A DNA stretch of 8,468 bases from Acidimicrobiia bacterium (lineage in GTDB: Bacteria > Actinomycetota > Acidimicrobiia > Acidimicrobiales > AC-14), in NCBI GenBank assembly GCA_019243595.1, contig JAFAUA010000516.1, forward strand, positions 1 to 8,468, read 5' to 3'. The notes beneath the pieces were generated by a model. It made no database searches, was not told the origin of the DNA, and was given only the letters and a program-made list of their open reading frames with translations. The translations under genes were made by a program, and so were the position numbers. Below, in pieces: positions 1 through 6,301 of this stretch (within the stretch, counting starts at the first letter, position 1; each line of letters starts with the position of its first letter).

Positions 1-854
1 GCCAGCCGCCGGCGCACCGCCTGGTTGCCGTCGGCGCCCGTGCGCCTGGCCAGGGCCTTCAGGTCGACGAGGACGTGCTCGACGGCGGCCGTTGTCTGCA
101 GCCACAGCCCGCCGCGCTCATGGGCGAGCGAGCCCATCGTGACCCGCCATCCGTCGTCGACGGTGCCGACGACGTTCTCCTTGGGGACCGCGACCTCGTC
201 GAAGAACACCTCGGCGAAGTGGGTCGTGCCGGTGATCTGGCGGAGCGGCCGGATGTCGATACCGGGCGTGTCCATGTCGATGATCAACACGGTGATGCCC
301 TTGTGCTTCGGGACGTCCGGGTTGGTGCGCACATAGCAGAAGCACTTCTGGGCATCCATGGCGTAGGACGTCCACACCTTCTGGCCGCTGACCAGGAAGC
401 GGTCGCCGTCGAGCACCGCCCGAGTGGTGAGCGACGCCAGGTCGGAGCCGGCGTTCGGCTCGCTCATGCCGATGCACCACACCATGTCGCCCCGCAGGGC
501 GGCGGGGGCGAGCTTCTTCTGCTCGTCGGTGCCGAACTCCAGGAGGCTCGGGGCGACGATCGCCCAGCCCGGGAAGTGCACCGAGCGGGGCAGCCCCCGG
601 GATGCCATCTCCTCCTGATATACGAGCGTCTGCAGGGGCGTGGCGTTGCGCCCGCCCAGTTCAGGCGGATAGCCCGGCACCATCCAGCCGTTGTCGAAGA
701 GGGTGGCCTGCCAGTCCCGGGCCCACTGGGGAATGCCCGGCTCGTCGGACGCGCCGAAGTCGAGACCCACGGCCTCCTTCGGTGTGTGGGCGTCGAGGAA
801 GGCGGCGAGCTCGGCCCTGAAGGCCTCCTCTTCAGGCCCCCAGGCCAGCCTCAT
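1..854 (-). CDS. Acyl-CoA dehydrogenase, N-terminal and middle domains (partial, runs off the left edge)
   Basis: Flavoenzyme that puts an alpha,beta double bond into an acyl-CoA, the first step of beta-oxidation, in the cytoplasm. Reading the minus strand from ATG at 854 gives 284 residues with no stop before the window edge; the family is usually about 380-400 residues, so roughly the last quarter is missing. The N-terminal helical domain includes GWMVPGYPPELGG (about 56-68). The middle beta domain carries the flavin/substrate signature GMSEPNAGSDLAS (129-141), which fits the PROSITE acyl-CoA dehydrogenase pattern, then GQKVWTSYA (157-165) and FFDEVAVPKENVVG (217-230). LAHERGG (243-249) opens the C-terminal helical domain. 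The catalytic glutamate normally lies later, so activity cannot be judged. The start is three bases after the SDR stop, with no strong ribosome site, which suggests translational coupling. The sequence resembles the FadE-type enzymes abundant in mycobacteria, where some act in heteromeric pairs; the substrate is unknown. Confidence 0.93.
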   Translation of the reverse strand, partial: MRLAWGPEEEAFRAELAAFLDAHTPKEAVGLDFGASDEPGIPQWARDWQATLFDNGWMVPGYPPELGGRNATPLQTLVYQEEMASRGLPRSVHFPGWAIVAPSLLEFGTDEQKKLAPAALRGDMVWCIGMSEPNAGSDLASLTTRAVLDGDRFLVSGQKVWTSYAMDAQKCFCYVRTNPDVPKHKGITVLIIDMDTPGIDIRPLRQITGTTHFAEVFFDEVAVPKENVVGTVDDGWRVTMGSLAHERGGLWLQTTAAVEHVLVDLKALARRTGADGNQAVRRRL

Positions 855-857
855 TTC

Positions 858-1769
858 TTAGAACTGGAAGGGTGGAACGCCGCTGTCGATGCCCTTGAAC
901 AGCTGGTCGCGCACGCCCTCGATGGCGTCGATCGTCCACGGCTTGTCCGACGTCGCCTTGTTGACCGGGTTCCAGCCCTGGGTCACCTGCACGAGCCCGC
1001 CGGTGATGATGAACACCTGACCGCTGACGTCCTTCGAGAGGTCCGAGGCCAGCCACGCCACGAGCGCCGCGGTGTTCTCCGGCGCCCACGCGTCGAAGCC
1101 GGCCTTCTCGTCGTCTGCGGCGCCGACGCTGCCCATGAGGAACTCGGTCATGCGGGTGCGGGCCCGGGGGGCGATGGCGTTGGAGCGCACGCCGAAGCGC
1201 TCGAGCTCGCGGGCGAGGATGATCGTCATCGCCGCGATGCCGGCCTTGGCGGCGCCGTAGTTGAGCTGTCCGGCGTTGCCGAACAGGCCGGCCTCCGACG
1301 ACGTGTTGATGATGGCGGCGTTGACCGGCTGGCCCGTCTCCTTGGACTTCGCCCGCCAGTAGGCGCCCGCAAACCGCGACGGCACGAAGTGGCCCTTGAG
1401 GTGGACGTTGATGACGGCGTCCCAGTCGGACTCTTCCATGTTGAAGCTCATCCGGTCGCGGAGGATGCCGGCGTTGTTCACCAGGATGTCGAGACCGCCG
1501 AAGGTGTCGACCGCCTGCTGGATCAGGTTCTGGCCGCCCTGCCAGGACGTGATGTCGTCGAAGTTGGCTGCCGCGTTGCCGCCGGCCGCCTTGATCTCGT
1601 TGACGACCTCCTCGGCCGGGCGCTCCTCGCTCGCCTCACCTGAGACGGCTGCCCCGACGTCGTTTACCACGACCGACGCGCCCTCGGACGCCAGCAGGAG
1701 CGCTTCGGAGCGCCCGATACCGCGCCCGGCACCCGTGATGACTGCGACCTTGCCGTCCAGCAAACCCAT
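858..1769 (-). CDS. SDR-family NAD(P)-dependent dehydrogenase, probable 3-hydroxyacyl-CoA or hydroxysteroid type
   Basis: A 303-residue classical short-chain dehydrogenase/reductase, cytoplasmic. The Rossmann cofactor motif TGAGRGIG is at 12-19, NNAG at 98-101, the conserved Asn in NVHLKG at 121-126, the catalytic Ser at 157 or 158 (INTSSEAG), and the YGAAK dyad with Tyr171 and Lys175. The later segment PRARTRMTE (201-209) and the NVHLKGHF stretch recall the dehydrogenase domain of peroxisomal multifunctional enzyme type 2 and its actinobacterial relatives. These oxidise 3-hydroxyacyl-CoA or a steroid hydroxyl. A tail of about 40 residues follows the core (ITGGLVQV near 255-262), longer than in minimal 250-residue SDRs. 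The ATG at 1769 has AGGAG seven bases upstream. The acyl-CoA dehydrogenase gene follows directly in the same direction, which supports a beta-oxidation role. The exact substrate is inference; a generic 3-oxoacyl reductase remains possible. Confidence 0.93.
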   Translation of the reverse strand: MGLLDGKVAVITGAGRGIGRSEALLLASEGASVVVNDVGAAVSGEASEERPAEEVVNEIKAAGGNAAANFDDITSWQGGQNLIQQAVDTFGGLDILVNNAGILRDRMSFNMEESDWDAVINVHLKGHFVPSRFAGAYWRAKSKETGQPVNAAIINTSSEAGLFGNAGQLNYGAAKAGIAAMTIILARELERFGVRSNAIAPRARTRMTEFLMGSVGAADDEKAGFDAWAPENTAALVAWLASDLSKDVSGQVFIITGGLVQVTQGWNPVNKATSDKPWTIDAIEGVRDQLFKGIDSGVPPFQF

Positions 1770-1776
1770 GCTTCAG

Positions 1777-1781
1777 CTCCT
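1777..1781 (-). promoter_or_regulatory. Ribosome binding site of the SDR gene
   Basis: On the minus strand the sequence AGGAG lies seven bases before the ATG at 1769. This good Shine-Dalgarno match and spacing fixes the start of the SDR gene. Confidence 0.7.
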
Positions 1782-1786
1782 GTCCC

Positions 1787-1802
1787 CTGACGAGTCCGTC
1801 AG
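1787..1802. promoter_or_regulatory. Interrupted palindrome between the divergent genes, candidate operator
   Basis: CTGACG-AGTC-CGTCAG: perfect 6-base arms around a 4-base centre, beginning 17 bases upstream of the SDR start codon. Size and symmetry suit a dimeric repressor site (TetR-family repressors often control leftward-type catabolic pairs like this one). It could also form a small hairpin in the SDR leader. No regulator gene is present in the window, so the role is inferred from position alone. Confidence 0.4.
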
Positions 1803-1816
1803 TGTACGGAGGGGGA

Positions 1817-1860
1817 GCTTCCGAGGGCCAAAAGGCACGGGTCGAAGCTCGCTTCCAAGG
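1817..1860. repeat. Pair of 10-base direct repeats upstream of the exporter operon
   Basis: GCTTCCGAGG at 1817-1826 and GCTTCCAAGG at 1851-1860 match at nine of ten positions, 34 bases apart. The stretch also holds the inverted pair GAGCTTC (1815-1821) and GAAGCTC (1844-1850), and a tight palindrome GAAGC-TC-GCTTC (1844-1855). Such clustering in a short non-coding region suggests protein binding sites, but each element is short and some could be chance. Confidence 0.3.
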
Positions 1861-1875
1861 TTCCTCTCAGGAACC
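1859..1875. promoter_or_regulatory. Inverted repeat in the leader of the exporter operon
   Basis: GGTTCC-TCTCA-GGAACC: perfect 6-base arms around a 5-base centre, ending five bases before the proposed ribosome site at 1881. It could be an operator or an RNA hairpin affecting translation of the first gene. No convincing -35/-10 pair was found in this GC-rich region, so the promoter of the operon is not located. Confidence 0.35.
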
Positions 1876-1880
1876 GCAAA

Positions 1881-1885
1881 GGGAG
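1881..1885 (+). promoter_or_regulatory. Ribosome binding site favouring GTG 1895 for the DUF5666-like gene
   Basis: GGGAG, nine bases before the GTG at 1895. The in-frame ATG at 1916 has no comparable site upstream, and neither does the earlier GTG at 1802, so this site is the main reason for choosing 1895. Confidence 0.45.
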
Positions 1886-1894
1886 AGCCAAGGG

Positions 1895-2842
1895 GTGTCC
1901 GCGACACTCGCGGGCATGGACGAGTCACAGCCAGAAGTGGAGCCCCACGACGCCTACGGCGCAGCGGGGGCTCCGGACTACGCGCGGCCGCAGTCGGATG
2001 CCCGCCGCAAGTGGATGATCCCCGCCGCCATCGGCGTCGTGGTGCTCGCGATCGGTGGGTTCTTCGGGGTGAAGGCGCTTGCCGGCGGCGGGTCCTCGTC
2101 GACGTCGACCGCCTCCCAGACGCCCGGCGCGGGTGGGCCGGGAAACGGGCGCCGAGGCACCGTCGGCACGCTTCAGTCGATCGACGGCTCGACGTTGACG
2201 GTGGCCACCTTCGCCCGGGGTCAGAACGGCGGCGCCGCCGCGAGCGGCAACACGACCACCGTGCTCACGAGCGGCTCGACCAAGTTCTACAAGACGGTGA
2301 GCGGCGCCGTGAGCGACATCAAGGTCGGCGATCGCGTGACTGCGAATGGAACGCCCGATGGCACCAATGCCCTCACCGCGGCCCGCATCACCGACACCGG
2401 CACGATGAACGGCGTCTTCGGCGGACCCGGCGGGGGCCGCCGCTTCGGTAATCGGAACGGCAACAACGCGCCGCCGCCGAGCAACCCGAACGTCACGCGG
2501 CCTGATCCGAACAGCTTCGCCAACGGGACGGTCAAGAGCATCTCGGGGACGACGCTGACGATCGCCGACAACCAGGGAACGACCAAGACGGTCACCACCA
2601 ACGGCAGCACGGCGGTCATGGTCCTGAAGTCGGTGTCGATCAACGATCTTCAGACCGGCCAGGTGGTCGTCGTGGGCGGCACGATGAACAGTGACGGCAC
2701 GGTGTCGGCCAACAACGTCGTGCAGGGCGTCGGCGGCTTCGGTCGGGGCGGTGGCTTCGGACGCTTTGGCGGCGGAGGAAACGGCGGCGGCGCCGATAAC
2801 GGCGGCAACGCTCCAACGAACAACGGGACGACCACCCAGTGA
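1895..2842 (+). CDS. Membrane-anchored protein with two DUF5666-like beta repeats and a glycine-rich tail
   Basis: 315 residues from GTG 1895. A hydrophilic acidic N-terminus is followed by a basic stop (ARRK) and one membrane segment at about 40-63 (WMIPAAIGVVVLAIGGFFGV), then an extracytoplasmic part. Two related beta-rich units follow. The first, about 88-168, opens GTVGTLQSIDGSTLTV and contains DIKVGDRVTANG. The second, about 211-278, opens GTVKSISGTTLTIAD and contains DLQTGQVVVVGG. This pattern, a G-T-V-x-S-I-x-G-x-T-L-T-[VI] start and a later VGD/TGQ turn, matches what I know of DUF5666, a family of unknown function with an OB-like fold. A Gly/Arg/Asn/Pro linker joins the units and a Gly-rich tail ends the protein. 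There are no cysteines. As first gene of the operon, overlapping adaptor 1, it is probably an accessory extracytoplasmic subunit of the exporter. The start could instead be ATG 1916 (308 residues). Confidence 0.82.
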   Translation: MSATLAGMDESQPEVEPHDAYGAAGAPDYARPQSDARRKWMIPAAIGVVVLAIGGFFGVKALAGGGSSSTSTASQTPGAGGPGNGRRGTVGTLQSIDGSTLTVATFARGQNGGAAASGNTTTVLTSGSTKFYKTVSGAVSDIKVGDRVTANGTPDGTNALTAARITDTGTMNGVFGGPGGGRRFGNRNGNNAPPPSNPNVTRPDPNSFANGTVKSISGTTLTIADNQGTTKTVTTNGSTAVMVLKSVSINDLQTGQVVVVGGTMNSDGTVSANNVVQGVGGFGRGGGFGRFGGGGNGGGADNGGNAPTNNGTTTQ

Positions 2843-4332
2843 CGACGACCGTCGGTCGTGGCCCTCGCGACGAGCTTCTCGCCGCCGACGCGCCCGAGTG
2901 GCAGCGCCCGCCGCAGAGCCGGCGGGCGTGGGCCCGTCGACGACTGCTCCGGCCGGTTGTCCTGATCCCCGCGCTTCTCGTCATCGCCGCTGTCGTCTAC
3001 TGGATCGTGCACTCCTCCTCGTCGTCCCCGGCTCAGGGCGGTGCGGTGCAGCGCGTCGTCGCCGTCACGGCCGGCAACATCAGCCAGACCGTCTCGACCA
3101 GCGGCACGCTGGCGCCGGCCGACACCGAGAGCCTGAACTTCTCGACGTCAGGTCAGGTCACGGCGGTCAACGTGAAGGCCGGCCAGCAGGTCGCCAAGGG
3201 CACGGTTCTCGCGACCCTGGATTCGGCGGCCCTGCAGAGCCAGGTCACCAGCGCGCAGGCGAGTGTCGATTCGGCCACGGCGAAGCTCTCCAACGACGCC
3301 AGCGCGTCAGCCGCCCAGATCCAGTCGGACCAGGCCAACCTCGCTGCCGCCCAGGCGCAGCTGGCGAGCGCCCAAGCCTCTCTGAACGGCGCCACGCTCA
3401 CTGCTCCCATCGACGGCACGGTGGCTGCCGTGAACCTCACGGTCGGCCAGCAACTGAGCGGCACGGGTACGGGTGGGACCAACCTCAGCGGCTCGGCCAC
3501 AGGCTCGGGTAGGAGCAACGCGCCGACCGGTAGCAGCGGCGGTGGGTTCGGCGGTGGCGGCGGGAGCAACAGCTCGTCGAGCAGCAGCTCGTCGTCGAGC
3601 TCCTCGTCGACCCCGCAGATCCAGATGATCAGCACCGGGGCATTCATCGTGAACGTGAGCGTCGACGACACCCAGATCGGGCGTATCGCAGTTGGCCAGG
3701 CCGCCACCGTGACGCCGTCGAGCACGCCGGGAGCCGGCGGGCGCGGAGGCGGGGGCGGGTTCGCTCGGTTCTTCGGAGGAGGCGGTGGCCAGAGCAACAC
3801 GCCGACGACGGTCGACAACAGCCAGGCTCAGGCCGGACAGGCGGCCCTCGGCCAGCAGTCGCAGACGACGACAGCAACCGGCACGGTCACGTCGGTCGGA
3901 GCCATCGCCAGCAACACGTCCGGCGTCGCCCAGTTCCCCGTCGTGGTGACGCTCACCAACACGCCACAGGGCTTCTTCGCGGGCTCAACCGTCAATGTCT
4001 CGATCACCTACAACCAGCTGACGAACGTGCTCGAGGTCCCGACCCTCGCGATCACACGCGCCAACGGCGCCGAGTACGTGACTGTGTCCGTGGCCGGCAA
4101 GAAATCGCAGCGTGCGGTCACGACCGGCGTCACGTCGGGTGGGTTCACCCAGATCACGGGTGGCGTGGCGCGCGGCGAGCTGGTTGTCGTCACCATCCCG
4201 ACGCAGATCGCCAATGCGGTCAACAACGCCAACCGCACGGGCGGCACCGGCGGCTTCGGCGGCGGTGGTGGGTTCCGCACCGGCGGCGGTGGCGGCGGCG
4301 GCGGCGGGTTCCGGGGCGCGGGCGGCGACTGA
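2839..4332 (+). CDS. MacA/HlyD-type membrane-fusion adaptor of the ABC exporter (adaptor 1)
   Basis: 497 residues from a GTG whose GTGA overlaps the previous stop. A basic cytoplasmic N-terminus precedes one membrane anchor (about 38-57). The split biotinyl-lipoyl domain is clear: first half with GQVTAVNVKAGQQVAKG (105-121), second half with LTAPIDGTVAAVNLTVGQQL (187-206). Between them is a short Ala/Gln/Ser-rich helical hairpin (about 130-184), much shorter than in E. coli MacA. A Gly/Ser linker with 13 consecutive serines (245-257) separates this from the beta-barrel part, which starts at about STGAFIVNVSVDDTQIG (266-281). A Gly-rich insertion with two phenylalanines (301-317) sits inside the barrel region. 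The membrane-proximal part (about 345-453) includes FFAGSTVNVSITYNQ and NVLEVPTLAI, and the protein ends in a Gly-rich tail. No cysteines. Its role is to link the permease to the extracytoplasmic space and stimulate the ATPase; family assignment is firm, substrate unknown. Confidence 0.93.
   Translation: MTTTVGRGPRDELLAADAPEWQRPPQSRRAWARRRLLRPVVLIPALLVIAAVVYWIVHSSSSSPAQGGAVQRVVAVTAGNISQTVSTSGTLAPADTESLNFSTSGQVTAVNVKAGQQVAKGTVLATLDSAALQSQVTSAQASVDSATAKLSNDASASAAQIQSDQANLAAAQAQLASAQASLNGATLTAPIDGTVAAVNLTVGQQLSGTGTGGTNLSGSATGSGRSNAPTGSSGGGFGGGGGSNSSSSSSSSSSSSSTPQIQMISTGAFIVNVSVDDTQIGRIAVGQAATVTPSSTPGAGGRGGGGGFARFFGGGGGQSNTPTTVDNSQAQAGQAALGQQSQTTTATGTVTSVGAIASNTSGVAQFPVVVTLTNTPQGFFAGSTVNVSITYNQLTNVLEVPTLAITRANGAEYVTVSVAGKKSQRAVTTGVTSGGFTQITGGVARGELVVVTIPTQIANAVNNANRTGGTGGFGGGGGFRTGGGGGGGGGFRGAGGD
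3571..3609 (+). repeat. Polyserine-coding tract in adaptor 1
   Basis: Thirteen consecutive serine codons, mixing AGC, TCG and TCC. It lies between the second lipoyl half and the beta-barrel region. The mixed codon families argue against simple slippage of one triplet. Confidence 0.85.
3739..3789 (+). repeat. Glycine-rich insertion within the adaptor 1 barrel region
   Basis: Codes for residues 301-317 (GRGGGGGFARFFGGGGG), a flexible Gly/Phe segment interrupting the beta-barrel region. Canonical MacA-type adaptors are not expected to have this; the same Gly/Phe style recurs in the tails of all three extracytoplasmic subunits. Confidence 0.7.
4240..4326 (+). repeat. Glycine-rich tail of adaptor 1
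   Basis: GGC/GGT/GGG-rich coding stretch for residues 468-496, including nine consecutive glycines (482-490) and punctuated by Phe and Arg (GGFGG, GGFR). At the DNA level it is a low-complexity GC-rich tract and a possible site of length variation. Confidence 0.75.
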
Positions 4333-5072
4333 TGGACCTGCTCGGCCCCTACGGGTCGGACCACTCCAGTCGCCAGGAAGTCATCAGGCTCGAGCGGGTG
4401 TCCAAGGTGTACCGCACGGGCGCGTTCGAGGTTGCGGCGCTGCGCGACGTCGATCTCACGATCCACGACGGCGAGTTCGTCGCCATCGCCGGGCCCTCGG
4501 GTTCGGGCAAGTCGACGCTCATGCACATCCTTGGCTGCCTCGACGTGCCGACCGCCGGCCGCTACTACCTGGCCGGCGAGGACGTGAGCACCATGACCGA
4601 GGACGATCTGGCGGCGGTGCGCAACCGCCGCATCGGCTTCGTGTTCCAGCAGTTCAACCTGCTGCCGTCCCTAACCGCTCTCCGCAACGTCGAGCTGCCG
4701 CTGGCCTACTCGGGCGCCCCGCGGCACGAGCGGCACGAGCGGGCCGTCCGGGCGCTCGGGCGCGTCGGCCTGGCCGATCGCCTCGAACATCGCCCCGGTG
4801 AGCTGTCGGGTGGTCAGCAGCAGCGGGTGGCCGTTGCCCGTGCTCTCGTCACCGAGCCGGCGCTGATCCTCGCCGACGAGCCGACCGGCAACCTCGACTC
4901 GGTGTCGACGCGTGACGTCCTCGGCCTCCTCCAGGACCTGCACGACTCGGGTCGCACGGTCGTCCTCATCACCCACGAACACGACGTGGCGTCGGCCGCC
5001 GGCCGCGTGGTGAACATGCTCGACGGTCGGGTCCACCAGGACGCTGACACCGTCGAGGTCTGGACGCGATGA
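4332..5072 (+). CDS. MacB-type ABC transporter ATP-binding protein
   Basis: 246 residues, the usual length for a free-standing MacB/LolD-type ATPase. It hydrolyses ATP on the cytoplasmic face to drive the permease encoded next. All catalytic motifs are intact: Walker A GPSGSGKST (54-62), Q-loop FVFQQFNLLP (103-112), signature LSGGQQQR (158-165), Walker B LILADEPTGNLD (178-189) and the switch histidine His215 in LITHEHD. The LPSLTALRNVELPL segment after the Q-loop and the DEPTGNLDS sequence are typical of the MacB/LolD/FtsE group of mechanotransmission exporters. The ATG shares one base with the adaptor 1 stop (TGATG); no strong ribosome site is seen, so translation is probably coupled. The N-terminus is about 15 residues longer than in compact relatives. 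A single cysteine (69) is present in this cytoplasmic subunit. Confidence 0.96.
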   Translation: MDLLGPYGSDHSSRQEVIRLERVSKVYRTGAFEVAALRDVDLTIHDGEFVAIAGPSGSGKSTLMHILGCLDVPTAGRYYLAGEDVSTMTEDDLAAVRNRRIGFVFQQFNLLPSLTALRNVELPLAYSGAPRHERHERAVRALGRVGLADRLEHRPGELSGGQQQRVAVARALVTEPALILADEPTGNLDSVSTRDVLGLLQDLHDSGRTVVLITHEHDVASAAGRVVNMLDGRVHQDADTVEVWTR

Positions 5073-6301
5073 ACTGGCTCGACACCGTCAAGACCGGCCT
5101 CGATGCCATCCGCTCGCACCGCCTCCGTTCGGGTCTGACGATGCTCGGCATCCTCATAGGGATCGCCGCTGTGATCCTCACGGTCGGCCTCGGTGAGGGA
5201 GCGCAGGCCCAGGTGCGCGACCAGATCAACTCGTTGGGCACGAACCTGCTCGTCGTCTCGCCCGGTAGCGTTACCAGCGGCGGGATCCGAGGCGGGTTCG
5301 GCTCGGCGAACACGTTGACGAAGGCCGACGCCGACGCCCTCGGGTCGAAGATGGTGGCGCCGGACGTCGCCCAGGTGGCGCCGTCGACCCAGTCGCAGGG
5401 CACGCTCACCGTCGGGTCCAGCAACTGGACGACGAGTGTGGTCGGGACAACGCCGCCGTGGGCTGCGGTCCGGGCCCGCAAGATCGACAGCGGCCGCTTC
5501 CTGACGGCTGATGATGAGAACACCGCCGCCGCAGTCGTGGTTCTCGGACCCACGACGTCCCAGCAGCTCTTCGGCGCCGAGAATCCCGTCGGTCAGACGG
5601 TCACGCTCAACAACGTGCCCCTCCAGGTCGTTGGCGTCCTGCAGTCCTCCGGGTCCTCGTCGGGCACGGCCAACAACGACGACACCGCCGTTGTGCCGTA
5701 CAGCACCGCGGCGCAGCGTCTCTTCGGCGGCAACGCCCGCACGTCGGTGAACGCGATCTATCTCTCGGCGTCGTCGTCGGGGACGCTGTCGGCCGCCTAC
5801 CAAGAGGTGCAGAACGAGCTGCTGAACCTGCACCACATCACGAACTCGAACAATGCCGACTTCACGATCACCACGCAGGAGTCGCTGCTGACCACGGCCA
5901 ACTCCGTGAACAAGACGCTCACCGTGCTGCTCGGCGGCATCGCCGGAATCTCATTGCTCGTCGGCGGGATCGGCGTGATGAACATCATGCTGGTCTCGGT
6001 CACCGAGCGCGTGCGGGAGATCGGGTTGCGCAAGGCGCTCGGGGCGAGGCCGCGAGTGATCCGACGGCAGTTCCTCGTCGAGGCCTCGGTGCTCGGCCTC
6101 GCAGGCGGGATCCTGGGTGCCTTGATCGGCATGATCGGCTCGGGCGTCCTGCCGAACTTCATCAATTCACCCGTGACCCTCTCGCCGACGGCAACCGTCG
6201 GAGCGATCGTGATTGCCATCGCCATCGGGCTCGCGTTCGGGGTCTACCCGGCGTCGCGCGCCGCCCGCCTGGCACCCATCGACGCCCTGAGGACCGAATG
6301 A
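5069..6301 (+). CDS. MacB/FtsX-type ABC transporter permease
   Basis: 410 residues with the four-helix MacB layout. The N-terminus NWLDTVKTGLDAIRSHRLRS leads into TM1 (about 21-41). A large extracytoplasmic MacB core follows (about 42-282), with the FGAENPVGQTVTLNNVPLQVVG stretch split over 168-189. TM2 is at about 284-309 (LLVGGIGVMNIMLVSV), TM3 at 337-360 and TM4 at 374-393. The cytoplasmic coupling segment ERVREIGLRKALGAR (313-327) between TM2 and TM3 and the C-terminal YPASRAARLAPIDALR (393-408) are hallmark MacB sequences. ATPase and permease are separate polypeptides, as in Gram-positive systems, not fused as in E. coli MacB. ATG 5069 overlaps the ATPase stop by four bases with GAGG about ten bases upstream. 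The family uses ATP hydrolysis in the cytoplasm to move its extracytoplasmic domain and expel substrate from outside the membrane. Confidence 0.96.
   Translation: MNWLDTVKTGLDAIRSHRLRSGLTMLGILIGIAAVILTVGLGEGAQAQVRDQINSLGTNLLVVSPGSVTSGGIRGGFGSANTLTKADADALGSKMVAPDVAQVAPSTQSQGTLTVGSSNWTTSVVGTTPPWAAVRARKIDSGRFLTADDENTAAAVVVLGPTTSQQLFGAENPVGQTVTLNNVPLQVVGVLQSSGSSSGTANNDDTAVVPYSTAAQRLFGGNARTSVNAIYLSASSSGTLSAAYQEVQNELLNLHHITNSNNADFTITTQESLLTTANSVNKTLTVLLGGIAGISLLVGGIGVMNIMLVSVTERVREIGLRKALGARPRVIRRQFLVEASVLGLAGGILGALIGMIGSGVLPNFINSPVTLSPTATVGAIVIAIAIGLAFGVYPASRAARLAPIDALRTE

Noticed and set aside
75..1643. Long plus-strand open frame (522 codons) across the left block
   Set aside because: It is antisense to the acyl-CoA dehydrogenase and SDR genes, both of which carry full family motifs. 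It bridges the two genes, is rich in Arg/Val/Gly/Asp as expected from GC-rich antisense, and shows no domain.
1802..1894. Extended N-terminus of the DUF5666-like protein from GTG 1802
   Set aside because: No ribosome site precedes it, it would code through the repeat cluster, and the added residues look like non-coding DNA. GTG 1895 has GGGAG at a good distance.
3153..3818. Minus-strand open frame with proline and leucine runs
   Set aside because: It is the antisense of the Gly- and Ser-rich segments of adaptor 1, which produce artificial Pro and acidic/Leu runs.
4240..4326. Gly-rich tails considered as PE_PGRS-type proteins
   Set aside because: No PE domain or PGRS-style GGAGG arrays are present; the tails belong to clear adaptor proteins.
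4814..5836. Minus-strand open frame of 340 codons
   Set aside because: It lies opposite the well-supported ATPase and MacB-type permease, is Arg-rich with no recognisable motif, and has no ribosome site I could support.
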